A stretch of DNA of 64,000 nt. It comes from Taeniopygia guttata (taxonomy: Eukaryota; Chordata; Aves; Passeriformes; Estrildidae). The stretch lies in contig NC_133027.1 in assembly GCF_048771995.1 (NCBI RefSeq), positions 62,247,501 to 62,311,500 on the forward strand, read 5' to 3'. A program made the translations under genes and the position numbers. Positions 39,701 through 48,722 of the stretch are shown here, in pieces; the stretch's first letter is position 1, and each line of letters opens with the position of its first letter. Under the pieces are notes generated by a model that had not been told where the DNA came from, made no database searches, and was given only the letters and a program-made list of their open reading frames with translations.

Positions 39701-42569
39701 GTTTTGTTTAGCCACTCATGCTCACAAACTCGAGTAAGGTAAACATTCTTTCTATTGAAACAGCCTGTGTATGGGTTGGAAGTTAATATGTATGGAACTA
39801 TATTGAGCAATGTCCTTAACACTTACTACCAGCAGAATTCTTATCATTTTATGGGTTATTGAACTTTTATCTCTACACATTAGCCTTCGTGTATTCCCCC
39901 TCGAAGAATGCACTGTATGGTAAGTGTGAGCCATTGTCTGGAAAACGTGGATGACATATTAGCAGATGCTGTGCAATGTCTTTGTATTCTGGTTGTCTCA
40001 TTACTGTTCCAGTTTGCTTTGAGTTAACATGAGCAGAAGGTGCACTTGCTGCTCCTGTGAAAATTAGTATTGGAAATTTGAAGGAACGCATAAAATGTAA
40101 TCAGCTGACTAGCTGGGCTTGAATTCTTGTGCACTTAGATCAAGTTTACAGTCAATATGATATTTACATGTAATGCACCAACTTTTGAAATTACTCAGAC
40201 AGCCCTTAAGGAACAACTTCACTTCGTTTGTACTTCGTTCTAACAAAAGTTAATACATCAGCATGCTGGCAAACTGGACTCTGAAATCCAAATGCTGTTG
40301 GAAAAGTGCAAGTGAAATTGGTCTCTAATATGGGAGAAATTTTGGAGAACTTGCTATGGGGAGGGCTGCACAGGGCCCATGTAAGGGGAGACAAACGATT
40401 GAGTCAGTGGCAATTCTGGTTTTGCACTGTGATGTAAAGGATACAGTCTGACTTACATGATGATTATAAAGCATTTCCCTCACTAAAAGATAAAGATCAT
40501 TAAAATAAATATTTTTACTGAGTATATTCTCTGCTTTAAGCATTCTGTTCAAGGTACAGAACCATAGAAGAGCCCAGGTTGGAAGAGACCTGGCAAGATG
40601 ATGTGGCCCAACCTTTCATGGGAAAGGAGGCCTAGATGAGATGATCTAGCAACCTGTCCAATTGTATCTTGTATGCTGAGAGCTTGCAGGGGGGAGGCAC
40701 TAAATAGTGGAGCTCATCCTTCCTCTAATTTAGAGTTGAGATGGACAAAACTATTCCAGAAAGTTGCTATTTTTCCATCCAGAATGGAAAAAGAACTGGC
40801 TGGATGCAGATAAATTTGGAAGCCTTCTGCTGGGTTGCAGAAATATTTGTTTGTAGACAACAGAAGGTAAAATGCTGCCAGGAAAAAGTTGCTATGGCAA
40901 ATTGGCAGATTGAATTTTACTTGTATATAACTACGAACTGCAGCTAAGCAGCACAGATTATGCAAGAAAATAAGCCCTTAAAACAAGCTAGAGGGAATTG
41001 TCATAAATAGCAATTGGAAAGTATGTGTTTCTTTTCATCTCACCATAAAGGTGCAAGTCCTTCCTTCATCTCTTTCAATAATAGAGAATAACTGGATAAT
41101 CACTGACTTGCATTCAAGGGACTCCAACTTTGGTCTACTATATTTTTAGCTTAGAAATAATCAAGAAGTCTGTGCTTTTTAAATACATACGAAATTTTGA
41201 TTAAGAATAATCAATTTATGTGCAGGTTGAAATACGACACGGGAAATTGCACAGGGGAGGAAATGAACTTAGACAACAGAGAATATTTACCTAAAAATAA
41301 GATAATTAATGTTGTCTCCTTAACTCTTAAGAACATTATAATTATGTGGCTGAAGGGTAGTGAATTTAAAGGAGAGAATTCCTGTTTGGATATAGTTTTG
41401 TTGAACTGTGGTTGTGACTGCCTTGGAAGTTGTTGTGTCTGTTGCTACAGTGTTGAGTTAGCAGTACAGCCACATTTATTTAACACACTAAATTTAATCT
41501 TATTTGTGTTTTCCAGAATCACAGTTGAAAGACAATCCTGCTTTTTCTATGCTGAATGATTCAGATGACGATGTGATTTATGGGTAAGAAAGATTGAAAA
41601 ATACCTATGGAGAGTTACGTCTGGTGTGTTATTTTTGTAATGTTCTTTTACATATTAATTAAGTGAAGGGTTTGTTAGTGAAAGTTTTCTGCCTAAAGAA
41701 TCGAAGTATAGCCTTTTCTGAAACAGAAATACAATGAGAGTGCATGTTTTTTACTTTTTTTTTTTGGTTTCTAAAAGGGAATGCCATGGCACTGATACAA
41801 ACAGGTAAGAAAGTATTATGATGCTGGTAGCACATGGAGTGAAGCTGTGGAGTAAGAGCTGTGAAGGGAAAGGGCTTCTTTTTACACTGGGAAAGACTGA
41901 AGGAGTCAGATGGAATTAGCAAAGAGTCAGCTCATATGTAAATGCTTCAGGGAAGGAGAGTGGTGCTTTTTAAGTCTCCAGCACTTACTGAATAAAAAAT
42001 AATCAAGTCGAGCAAAACTTCCTTGACTTGGATGATTTTATGTAATATGAGCATTACAGTAGTACCTGAGACCCATCCCAATCAGGTTTCTCTGTGTGGG
42101 ACACTGAAATACACCCGTGATGTTTTCACCTCTTACCAAAGACGCTGAAGTGGCTGGAACAGTGAGGATGGGACCAACACTTCAGTAACCTGAACAAGTT
42201 CATGCTGGGATAGCTTGCCTTTGGTTAGTTAGATTAGGAGTGGTAGTGCCAGCTTGCTTCTTGCAAACCCATGTGAAAAATGGCTTTCACTGGAATAACT
42301 TTTATTATGCATCATCCTCTGGAGAAAAATCATGTGTTGTTGATAGCTCCCACAAGGAAGAAAAACAGATACCAGCTTCTTACCCAAGTAACAGTTTGAT
42401 GCCTCAATGTAGTTTAGAACTTTGCTCTTTATTTTCAACTTCCTATCTGAGCACCATGTTCAGAAGTTACAACACATGTCTGTTTCACAGGAGTGACTAT
42501 GAAGAGATGCCTCTTCAGAATGGCCAAGCTATTAGAGCAAAGTATAAAGAAGAGTCAGACAGTGATTGA
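12658..42569 (+). CDS. TMEM181: TMEM181, transmembrane protein 181 (gene span, 17 coding exons)
   Basis: Joined coding exons of the long form: 12658-12788, 24261-24364, 28035-28090, 29372-29462, 30003-30121, 31183-31302, 33297-33377, 34333-34432, 35132-35262, 35860-35951, 37119-37176, 37831-37933, 38030-38081, 38672-38754, 39830-39919, 41517-41583, 42491-42569. They total 1557 bases, giving 518 residues plus a TGA stop with frame kept throughout. The protein has a basic N-terminus, a membrane anchor at about residues 58-77, and a lumenal domain (about 79-215) with sequons NVT, NRT, NYT and NIT. Seven more hydrophobic segments follow between about 219 and 463, then an acidic cytoplasmic tail ending in ESDSD. 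This layout fits the GOLD-domain seven-transmembrane (Wntless/GPR107-like) group. Human TMEM181 is known as a host factor for cytolethal distending toxin; its normal role is poorly defined. Residue-level similarity to human TMEM181, from memory, is very high. Confidence 0.97.
12790..18593. other. First intron of the long TMEM181 form, left part
   Basis: After the CpG island this is AT-rich intron sequence with no recognisable exon or RNA gene. The open frames are short and unsupported by splice sites or family similarity. Confidence 0.6.
18594..19390 (+). mobile_element. 5'-truncated CR1 LINE (3' end of ORF2 plus 3' UTR)
   Basis: The plus-strand translation carries CR1 reverse-transcriptase C-terminal signatures, e.g. 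[31 protein letters not shown], then RFRLDI and FFTERV..HWNGL in neighbouring frames. It ends with a CR1 tail (GACTCGATGATCTTGG near 19337). It is broken by a few frame changes and carries short internal duplications. The preservation is much better than in the 6.1-7.1 kb copy, so it is a younger insertion. Its 3' end touches the second TMEM181 CpG island. Confidence 0.92.
19391..19960 (+). promoter_or_regulatory. TMEM181: CpG island and second promoter of TMEM181
   Basis: A dense CpG block begins right after the CR1 3' end and surrounds the tiny exon 1b. A TGACGTG element at 19551-19557 and a TGACGCA at 19584-19590 resemble CRE/ATF sites 85-120 bases upstream of the ATG. No TATA box is seen. 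The island plus an exon with a strong donor argue that it is a true internal promoter and not merely a GC-rich intron. Confidence 0.75.
19672..19679 (+). CDS. TMEM181: TMEM181 exon 1b (short-isoform first coding exon, 8 coding bases)
   Basis: ATGGAGCC is followed by a consensus donor GTGAGT at 19680. Spliced to exon 2 at 24261 it reads MEPLAPMRLY, the N-terminus I recall for the short human TMEM181 form. Exons 1a and 1b both leave two bases of a split codon, so both join the same exon 2 acceptor in frame. The short protein would be 477 residues and would begin just before the membrane anchor. The 5' UTR start is unknown. Confidence 0.88.
19680..24260. other. TMEM181 intron between exon 1b and exon 2
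   Basis: Beyond the CpG island this is ordinary intron with no recognised exon. Near its 3' end it holds a small AAT microsatellite within a local duplication. Confidence 0.6.
24078..24170. repeat. Local duplication with (AAT)n microsatellite
   Basis: The block AAATTAATACATT...CGTACAT occurs at about 24079-24107 and again at about 24134-24161. The copies are separated by an (AAT)n run at about 24107-24120 and a third partial AAATTAATACA. The second copy ends in alternating TACGTG-like sequence. Confidence 0.65.
24261..24364 (+). CDS. TMEM181: TMEM181 exon 2 (membrane anchor)
   Basis: The acceptor is CTTCCTGTAG and the donor GTAAGG. It encodes [15 protein letters not shown] followed by a strongly hydrophobic run ending in GIAG (long-form residues 44-79), the first transmembrane segment or signal anchor. 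It is shared by both alternative first exons. Confidence 0.97.
27385..27665 (+). mobile_element. CR1 LINE 3' fragment
   Basis: The plus-strand reading [11 protein letters not shown] (near 27450) is followed by an FFL segment and, in another frame, NTGTGFP. This is the C-terminal end of CR1 ORF2 (LDIRKNFF...HWN.LP). The degradation is moderate and the ends are approximate. Confidence 0.75.
27674..27708. repeat. (ATAGAT)n simple repeat
   Basis: About five near-perfect ATAGAT units lie just downstream of the CR1 fragment. It is probably an expanded tail or a chance microsatellite. Confidence 0.85.
28035..28090 (+). CDS. TMEM181: TMEM181 exon 3
   Basis: The acceptor is TTGTGTAG and the donor GTAAGAG. 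It completes a split Gly codon and encodes [18 protein letters not shown], the start of the lumenal domain. The NNS triplet is a possible N-glycosylation sequon. It ends at a codon boundary. Confidence 0.95.
29372..29462 (+). CDS. TMEM181: TMEM181 exon 4 (lumenal domain)
   Basis: The acceptor is TTTTTTTACAG and the donor GTGAGA. It encodes [18 protein letters not shown] and continues as [12 protein letters not shown]. The [17 protein letters not shown] block is nearly identical to the human protein. Confidence 0.97.
30003..30121 (+). CDS. TMEM181: TMEM181 exon 5 (lumenal domain)
   Basis: The acceptor is TTTAATTCCAG and the donor GTATGC. It encodes the strand-rich lumenal segment containing [12 protein letters not shown] and VHNRTR, with sequons NVT and NRT. 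It ends at a codon boundary after Gln. Confidence 0.96.
31183..31302 (+). CDS. TMEM181: TMEM181 exon 6 (lumenal domain)
   Basis: Forty whole codons, from [18 protein letters not shown] to NITFT. The acceptor is GTGTTCACAG and the donor GTAAGT. NYT and NIT are sequons. Confidence 0.97.
31303..33296. other. TMEM181 intron 6
   Basis: AT-rich intron with no recognisable exon, RNA gene or repeat family. Confidence 0.6.
33297..33377 (+). CDS. TMEM181: TMEM181 exon 7 (start of the seven-helix part)
   Basis: Twenty-seven whole codons: [17 protein letters not shown] and a hydrophobic [10 protein letters not shown] segment. The acceptor is CTTGTAG and the donor GTAAGA. It carries the second membrane segment. 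Confidence 0.97.
33690..33840 (+). mobile_element. CR1 LINE 3'-terminal fragment
   Basis: GATGGGCCAGATGACCTCCA near 33779, then CAACCTAAATTATGCTATGA, is the conserved CR1 3' UTR end. It lies in sense orientation within TMEM181 intron 7. An A-rich and C-rich low-complexity run follows at 33885-33915. Confidence 0.85.
34333..34432 (+). CDS. TMEM181: TMEM181 exon 8
   Basis: It encodes [20 protein letters not shown] and [13 protein letters not shown], ending in a split Asp codon. The acceptor is GTTTTGTAG and the donor GTACTT. It holds the cytoplasmic loop after the second membrane helix and the third helix. Confidence 0.97.
35132..35262 (+). CDS. TMEM181: TMEM181 exon 9
   Basis: It encodes [20 protein letters not shown] and a long hydrophobic helix ending in [11 protein letters not shown]. 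The acceptor is CTTTGTTACAG and the donor GTAAAA. Confidence 0.97.
35860..35951 (+). CDS. TMEM181: TMEM181 exon 10
   Basis: It encodes [20 protein letters not shown] and [10 protein letters not shown], then two bases of Thr. The acceptor is TTTTCTTAACAG and the donor GTAAGT. Confidence 0.97.
37119..37176 (+). CDS. TMEM181: TMEM181 exon 11
   Basis: Short exon encoding [20 protein letters not shown]. The acceptor is CTGTTCTAG and the donor GTAAGT. It is a lumenal loop between two helices and nearly identical to human. Confidence 0.96.
37831..37933 (+). CDS. TMEM181: TMEM181 exon 12
   Basis: It encodes [20 protein letters not shown] and [14 protein letters not shown], then one base of Asp. The acceptor is TTCCTTATAG and the donor GTAAGC. 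Confidence 0.97.
38030..38081 (+). CDS. TMEM181: TMEM181 exon 13
   Basis: A 52-base exon encoding [17 protein letters not shown] and two bases of Ser. The acceptor is ATTCTTTTTCAG and the donor GTAAGG. Confidence 0.96.
38672..38754 (+). CDS. TMEM181: TMEM181 exon 14 (ends at an AT-AC donor)
   Basis: It encodes [18 protein letters not shown] and [10 protein letters not shown], then one base of a Ser codon. The acceptor is TTTCCCCACAG. The donor is not GT: the exon is followed by ATATCCTTGT, the U12 AT-AC donor motif. Using the GT eight bases further on shifts the frame into a stop within exon 15. Confidence 0.94.
38755..39829 (+). other. TMEM181: Minor-class (U12-type) AT-AC intron of TMEM181
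   Basis: The 5' end ATATCCTT (38755-38762) matches the U12 donor. TCCTTAAC (39813-39820) matches the U12 branch site, and the intron ends in AC (39828-39829), about 10 bases after the branch adenosine. The expected lack of a polypyrimidine tract before the acceptor is also seen. Joining 38754 to 39830 restores [13 protein letters not shown] in frame, as in the human protein. Confidence 0.92.
39830..39919 (+). CDS. TMEM181: TMEM181 exon 15
   Basis: It encodes [20 protein letters not shown] and [10 protein letters not shown], then one base of Glu. It follows an AC acceptor; the donor is GTAAGT. It holds the last hydrophobic helix. Confidence 0.95.
40553..40720 (-). mobile_element. CR1 LINE 3'-terminal fragment, antisense to TMEM181
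   Basis: ACCATAGAAGAGCCCAGGTT, GGAAGAGACCTGGCAAGATG and CCCAACCTTT in order are the reverse complement of the CR1 3' end. It lies in TMEM181 intron 15. Confidence 0.8.
41517..41583 (+). CDS. TMEM181: TMEM181 exon 16
   Basis: It encodes [20 protein letters not shown] and IY, then two bases of Gly. The acceptor is GTTTTCCAG and the donor GTAAGA. It is the acidic cytoplasmic tail, identical in pattern to human. Confidence 0.97.
42491..42569 (+). CDS. TMEM181: TMEM181 exon 17 (last coding exon)
   Basis: It encodes [20 protein letters not shown] and EESDSD, with a TGA stop at 42567-42569. The acceptor is TGTTTCACAG. It is essentially identical to the human C-terminus. Confidence 0.97.
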
Positions 42570-43077
42570 TTGACTGGTTTCAGTGCAGACAGACTTGCGC
42601 CTCTGGAGTTCAGCCAGTTCTGAAGTTTTCCTAGATGGACAACTTCTTTGGGTTCCTACAGTCTGCTGTCATCTGAACACCAACTCCCAGGAAGGACATC
42701 CTGCTTCTGTTTCTGTTTACAAGGATAAAACTCAGAAAACAAATGATGGAAGTGGTTGTAGTGAAAACTGAAGAAACCAAAATTTTTACATGTCTTATAA
42801 AATGCCTAATAGCTGGATGTCAGTGGACTAAAATCTTCATCTATTTCAGTTTAAAATACTCACAGATTGTGTACTGAGTTTCAAATTGCTTCCTTGCTGC
42901 TCAGTTTTAGATTTTTCCTCTTTTTTTTTTTTTCTTTAGGATGAGGTATAACATACTGCCAAATCTGTTGCATTTTACATTAGCTGTTTTGTATGGTGTC
43001 CACAGTGGTATGAAGTGCCTCATTTCCCTTTGAATTTTCTACCTTAGCCTTTTAAGCTGGAGGCAGACAATGATGTG

Positions 43078-43132
43078 TTTTGGTTTGGTGTTTTTGTTTT
43101 GTTTTGTTTTTTGTTGTTTTTTTTTTGTTTTA
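43078..43132. repeat. (TTTTG)n-rich low-complexity run in the 3' UTR
   Basis: About 55 bases made of TTTG and TTTTG units and T-runs, inside the TMEM181 3' UTR. Confidence 0.75.
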
Positions 43133-46100
43133 TCGGTGCAAGAAGACACAAGCTTTCTATTCTTCCTTCAAATAAGTGATACAGACTTCAGGCCATTTAA
43201 AAAATACATTTCAGTAAGTTTACTGGATTCATAAATGCAAGATATGGGCAAATAGGCAAGTTTTAATGAGCCAGAATAATCTCAGTGGTGCAAAATTATT
43301 TGTATAATACGTGTTTCATGACATGCTTTACTGCCACAGCAGAAGTGTCTGTGTTGGTTTTTTTAAACAGCCCTTTCAAATGGAAATATATCAACAGCAA
43401 CAAATCTCAGAAGGAAGCCAGTACTGGCTTTTTACTGGTCTGGTATGCTGGAGGAGATTGTTACTTGCAGAGAATAAAATATGAAAGTTTTCTAAGGAAT
43501 TACAGTTTCAAATTTCCAAACATTTCATTTTTAGAGGTTTTTTTTCACTACATGAGTTTTCCCTTAAGTTGTATTAATACATAGTTACTCTACATGCTAG
43601 GAACAGTTGTGGTTGCTCATGTATTGAATGTGCCTGAGTCAGCTTGTGAGCATGTTCTGTGTACAGTTCAGCTTCTTTGTCATATCGGTCACCATCTGTA
43701 CGATGGGAACTTTTACTAGCACATTTTGTGGTTATCTGTATTCCAGTCTGTGCTGGAACAAAGTTTTATGGGAATTAAGTATTCCTTGTACAATGCTGCT
43801 GTTTCTCTAGAAGTTGATTTTCTCCTACACCATTGTTTGGTTCTTTATTTAAGATGTTGGTTTGTAACTACTTTTGTTTTCAGATACTTGACCTTTCCAA
43901 AATTATCTCCTTTTTTCATGTACTTATAACGGAGATTTACTCTTGTGAAATTTCTCTGCCCTGCTGCTTTAGAAGATTCCCAAAAGCACTGTTAATCTAC
44001 TACGATATGGTGCTGGGTTGCAGCCAGGAATTGTGCTCATCATTAAAGTAGTTTAAGCAGAATAGTGCAATGAAGTCCTGCTAGACTTACTGAATCATAG
44101 TGGGGAAAAAGGAGATTTGTTGTGCTGTAATGCAACAAAGGCTCTAGACTGTGCCCATTGCAATGCCCTGCTGGTGGATGTTCAAGATCACAAAGGGGAG
44201 GCTGCACAAGGCAGCAACTCACTCAGAGAGGACCAAAGGAACTGATTTGTGTGATTGTGCCCTTGCTGTCATGGAATAGTTTGGATTAAATCAGTGCTCT
44301 GTTAAAGATGTGTCGTGAGACATTGTGTGTGTGTGAGAGAGAGGGAAAATGTTCTAAAATTATGTAGCGCTGTGAAATTTTTTGGAGAGTATCTGAAATT
44401 AAAACCTTTTTGTGCCAGGGATCATTTCATTGTTAGAAGCCAAAGCACTGTTGTATGGCTAAAGCAAGGAAATTGCTGGGGAGGAAAAGCAGGTTTTCCC
44501 CTTTAACTTCTTAATCAGTATTACTTTAGAAGAACATATAGGAAAACACTAAAGAAATAATTCAAGTTAGTGGTAGTTTTCTTTCCAGAAAACTGTAGTG
44601 AAATGTACCTTCATCAGCACTTCCTTTTAGACTATTTTGAAAGGGTATGGGAGATTCTCTGTATCCTGAAATTGTCGAGTCCATTCTCATTTTTACTATT
44701 TCTGAGATAACTCTCCCCATCTGAACGTGCAGAATCAGACTTGGCAACCAATCTGACATTGTTTACATAAGCCAAATACTTTCAAGTTCCATTGGAGTAA
44801 CAGTGGGAACAGGAAATAGGTTTTCAAAAACTGATATTTACACAATTCTTACATACTTGAATATTTTTCCTATGATATTGTTTAATTCTCTCCTAAATTG
44901 TTATAAAAGGTAAAATTTGACCATTGTGCAAAGTACATCAATATTTCTTATCACAGTCTGAACTGGTTGTTACAGTTAACTCTCAAATAGTATCTTGGGA
45001 TTTCATTAACTAAAAAACGTATTTTTAATCTAATTTGGAGATTATTTTTTCTAAGCTGTTTTCAACCCATTTCTCTTGCTGGTTTGTTTGAATAAACTTC
45101 ACTAGATCACTACATTCGAAGTGGAAATAGAAAAGCTAAGAATGGGAAATGTGTACTTAAAGTAAGTATTTCACTATGAACATAGTGAGAATAATTTCTG
45201 TGGTTATTTTTAGAGATTATATTTAAGCATGTGTTTTGCATGTTTGCCATGCAAAATAGCCTTCTATTTTGGAAGTGCTACAGTGTTATGGTAGCTTGGT
45301 TGAATCGCTGTTGCATCAAATTCAATATACAGTAAGATGGCAAAAGCAATGAAGCAGATGAGGAACTAGTTTTGCTAGCAATACTCCTCTTATTTCCATG
45401 ATTGGAGAGCAGAGACAGTATTTGAAGAATATTCCAATGTGGGCTGTAAACAGTTTGGGAGTAGGTGGCATAAATTAATCTCTGAGTAAAGTATTGAAAT
45501 CTGAGGGTCAAACAGAAGAAATCTTTTTAAGAAATTAGCCTGGCTTTCCTTTTATTACTGCTAAAGTAATTATTTCCATAACCACTGCAACTGTACAAAA
45601 CAAGAAATGTACACAGGAAGGCCCCACAGCACACAGTGATCCTGGCTCTAGAGGAAACATCCATCAAAAATTGCAAGACTTCCACGTACACAGTGATTAC
45701 AAGGGACTTCTAAGAAATCAATAATTGAGTGCAAGCCAGTCATAGCAACTACTTTCTGTAGCATTTGCTTTACAAATACAGTTGGTGTAGAAATTGGTGG
45801 AAACTTTCCTGGGACTGGCAAAGAGGCAGCTTAACCCCAGTGAGAAACAGCTTGTGCACTGGATCTGTGGTACCAATATTGGGGAGAACAGTTCCAGCTA
45901 GGAAAGACTTCGATCTGTAGTCTTTCTCTGAGCCAAATGACAACATTTCATCCATAGTCACCTAATTTCCCCAACCATTTCCTTTTGCTTATGCCAGTAA
46001 TAACTTTTGCATTACTGTAAAACTATTTTTAGGAGTTTGTAAATATGTAAAATGAAAATATGGAAAAATTGTGTACCAAAATGGTATAAAAATGTGTAAG

Positions 46101-46336
46101 ATAAATGCAAATGCTCTGTTTAATGAGAAGCTGTAATTAAATGCTGCTTTGAGAAAGTGTGCATGAGGACATGTTCAATATTCTGTGTATCTGTAAGTTG
46201 TGCTTATAATAGCAAATTATCTGTTTATGTTGTAAAACTTCATGCTAATATGAAATATGAAGGAAAATGGAGTATTTTACTTCAAGGAAGTTTCTTGGAA
46301 GACCTTATGTGCAAAATCATTGTTAAATATGTTCAT

Positions 46337-46342
46337 AATAAA
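46337..46342 (+). terminator. TMEM181: Distal TMEM181 poly(A) signal
   Basis: AATAAA followed within 35 bases by T/GT-rich sequence. It is the last strong plus-strand signal before the spacer to DYNLT1. Confidence 0.55.
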
Positions 46343-46365
46343 GTTTTATATATTTATATTGTATC

Positions 46366-48319
46366 CTAGGTTTATTTTCTTTCTACTGAATTTTAGTTTC
46401 CTTCTCATAACCTGTTTTCATGACTTACATATATTTTCAGTTTACATGCATTTTTAATGCATATTTAAGCTTGGTTAATTGCATAAGGATGGGCTCCAAG
46501 AAGCTGTGTCATCGCAGATGCTTTGTGTTGTTTATTGCGTGGGGAGGGGGGGTTTATTACCTTGTCCAGACTTAAGGGGGAAGGACAGGTTGCTAAGTTT
46601 TTAAAATATGCCAGCCGGGTTACGTAAGGGACCTGGCATTTTCAAATGGCTTCACGGTGTGGCTTTGCAAAGTCTGCTGTGGCCATGCTGGCAGTGACAA
46701 TTCTCCTGGTGAATATTAATGCCAGTAATAAAAAACAGGTTTAGAGATAGTGAAGGTGCTGATGTCATTCATCGACTTCTTGCAACTCTATCTTCTAAAA
46801 GTCTGCTCATAGCTGGTAGACTGCAGAAGTGATCAGCACACCACTTGCTAATTGGGGTGATGCCATTTTTTGTATCAACTCGAGAGGAGACCAAAATCTT
46901 CCTGTGCTGAATAAAATGGCCACAAACTTCCCTGCACGAATGGATATGCAGCTTACTCGTGGCTGTAGTATCAGATAGGGTGGTGCTCTTTCAGCAACAG
47001 CAGTTAATCCTGGAGCCATTTTCTTAAGTCTTAGTTAACACAGGTCAGACTCATCTGTGGCAGGGACAGTAAATGGCTTCCCTCTTCCTCCCCCTCTTCT
47101 GCATACTGGTGCTGTCGTGCCCCCCTTCTGTAGCTGTAATTGTATGAAGAGCCATGGCAATAAGCAAGTGATAGCAGCGACTGACTGTATAATTACCTTG
47201 AATGCTCCATCCATAGTTTGGGTTTATTTTTTTTAAGGCCAGTTAATTACCTACAGCCAGGACTCTGACAGTTCATCACCCAAATGCTTTATTTTGGCTG
47301 GAAAAAGTGCTTAAAACTAAGGTGTTTGAAGGTAATGAAAACTTTAAAAAATCAGTTACTGTAGAACACTGAAACAGTAATTGCTATGCAATTTTAAAGA
47401 AAAGCACTGTTTGAATCATGGGAATGGGAAACCAACACCTAAAAATCCACAGCCGCTAAACCCTGTTCTGTAGCCCTAGAACTTACACTGTAAGTACTGG
47501 TTATTGCGCACATTTAAAACCGCCTATACAACTGTATCTACCTTTCAGTAGCACAGCTCCGGTTTTAATGCAACAGGGGTTTCTCCGCCCATGCAGCCTT
47601 TACACCGACAAGCATCTCAAACATTTGTTGGGTTTTTTTTGCAGCTCAGCATATGCATGAACCCACAAACACCAAAAGACCAACAGATTTGCTATTATTA
47701 ACATAAAGGACAAGGAATGTCTGAATGGCTTAACCAAGAAGCAAATATTGACTCAAAGTACACAAAACTGTTTCTTTTAAGTGTAAATAAATAGTTCAGT
47801 AGGTAACTACACTGCCAGCATCATTCTGGCATGATGGAAAGGAGAAAAAGTATCCAAGCTTTCAGATGATAAACTTCCTTAGCAACTCAAGAGAGCAATG
47901 ATTCATTCTTTTCATGACAAGTTTCTCTCTGACCCTGATGACTGTTTTGGACATGTTACTCAATCTGATTTAAATATTTTCTTTTTACAGGTGTTGTATC
48001 ATTTCTGACTGAAGATTGAACCCATACTAAAGCTCTCTTAACAGATTGTGAAAAATTTCTTATCTTTGTTCAGTGGAGGTAGTTATTGTTCCATGCTCTA
48101 AATACCATACAAAAAGATAAACAGTTCCCAGAAATGCAGCCAAGTTACTTTTTGATAAATATAATCTAATTTTCTTGCAACTTTGTAGTGACTTCGGCAA
48201 AATTATGTAAGTGCTTTATATTGTGGTATGTACCTCAACTATCTTGAAGAGAATTGAAAAAACGGAAACTTTTCCCCCCAGTAATGAAAGATTTTAAGAT
48301 TAAATGAATCACACCAATG
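46366..48319. other. Spacer between convergent TMEM181 and DYNLT1
   Basis: About 2 kb with no recognisable exon or repeat family. T-runs occur at about 47226-47236 and 47632-47640. Confidence 0.5.
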
Positions 48320-48651
48320 GCTATGAATTTCAATAATTTAATGCTAACCAAAAGTACAAAGTGTGAAAGTCAGTGTCTCATTTATATTGGTCTAAGAAAA
48401 GAAATCTAGAGAAAGTGTTTACACTGCAGCAGATTTCAGTATTAGCACCTTGAAGAGAAGTTTTTAAGTGATAAAAAAGTATAGAAAACACTGGTATGGT
48501 ACTAGGTACAAACATAAAACAGGTTAACAGCATGTTTTCAAATTTCTACCTTTGAAGAAAAGTTACTAAAAAAATGCATTAAAAACAAGTTGTTCAGGTA
48601 TTCACAGTTTGAGTGGAGAGGGAATAGAAAAGAGAAGAATGAACAAGGCAA
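48320..48651 (-). other. DYNLT1: DYNLT1 3' UTR (probable)
   Basis: On the minus strand an ATTAAA signal lies at 48342-48337, about 310 bases after the stop codon. That suits the short 3' UTR usual for this gene. The exact cleavage site is unknown. Confidence 0.5.
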
Positions 48652-48722
48652 TTATAATGCAAGTCCAAAGGCACTGACAATACAGTACATGGTCTTATTC
48701 TCCCATCTCACAGTGCAGGTTC
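48652..48722 (-). CDS. DYNLT1: DYNLT1 exon 5 (last coding exon)
   Basis: It encodes the end of the split Gly codon, then [20 protein letters not shown] and AL, with a TAA stop at 48654-48652. The acceptor reads ATTTGCAG on the minus strand. Confidence 0.96.

Larger units (their letters stand above)
29463..42490. other. Remaining TMEM181 introns 4-16, summary
   Basis: Introns between exons 4 and 17 range from about 96 bases (37934-38029) to about 2 kb. Apart from the CR1 pieces at 33.69-33.84 and 40.55-40.72 kb and the U12 intron, I see only AT-rich intron sequence with homopolymer runs. Confidence 0.6.
42570..46365 (+). other. TMEM181: TMEM181 3' UTR (probable)
   Basis: The sequence after the stop codon has no further exon and contains several poly(A) hexamers on the plus strand: AATAAA at 43473-43478, 45091-45096 and 46337-46342. 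The last is followed by T- and GT-rich sequence and is the best distal end, giving a UTR of about 3.8 kb. Alternative polyadenylation is likely but not proven. Confidence 0.65.
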
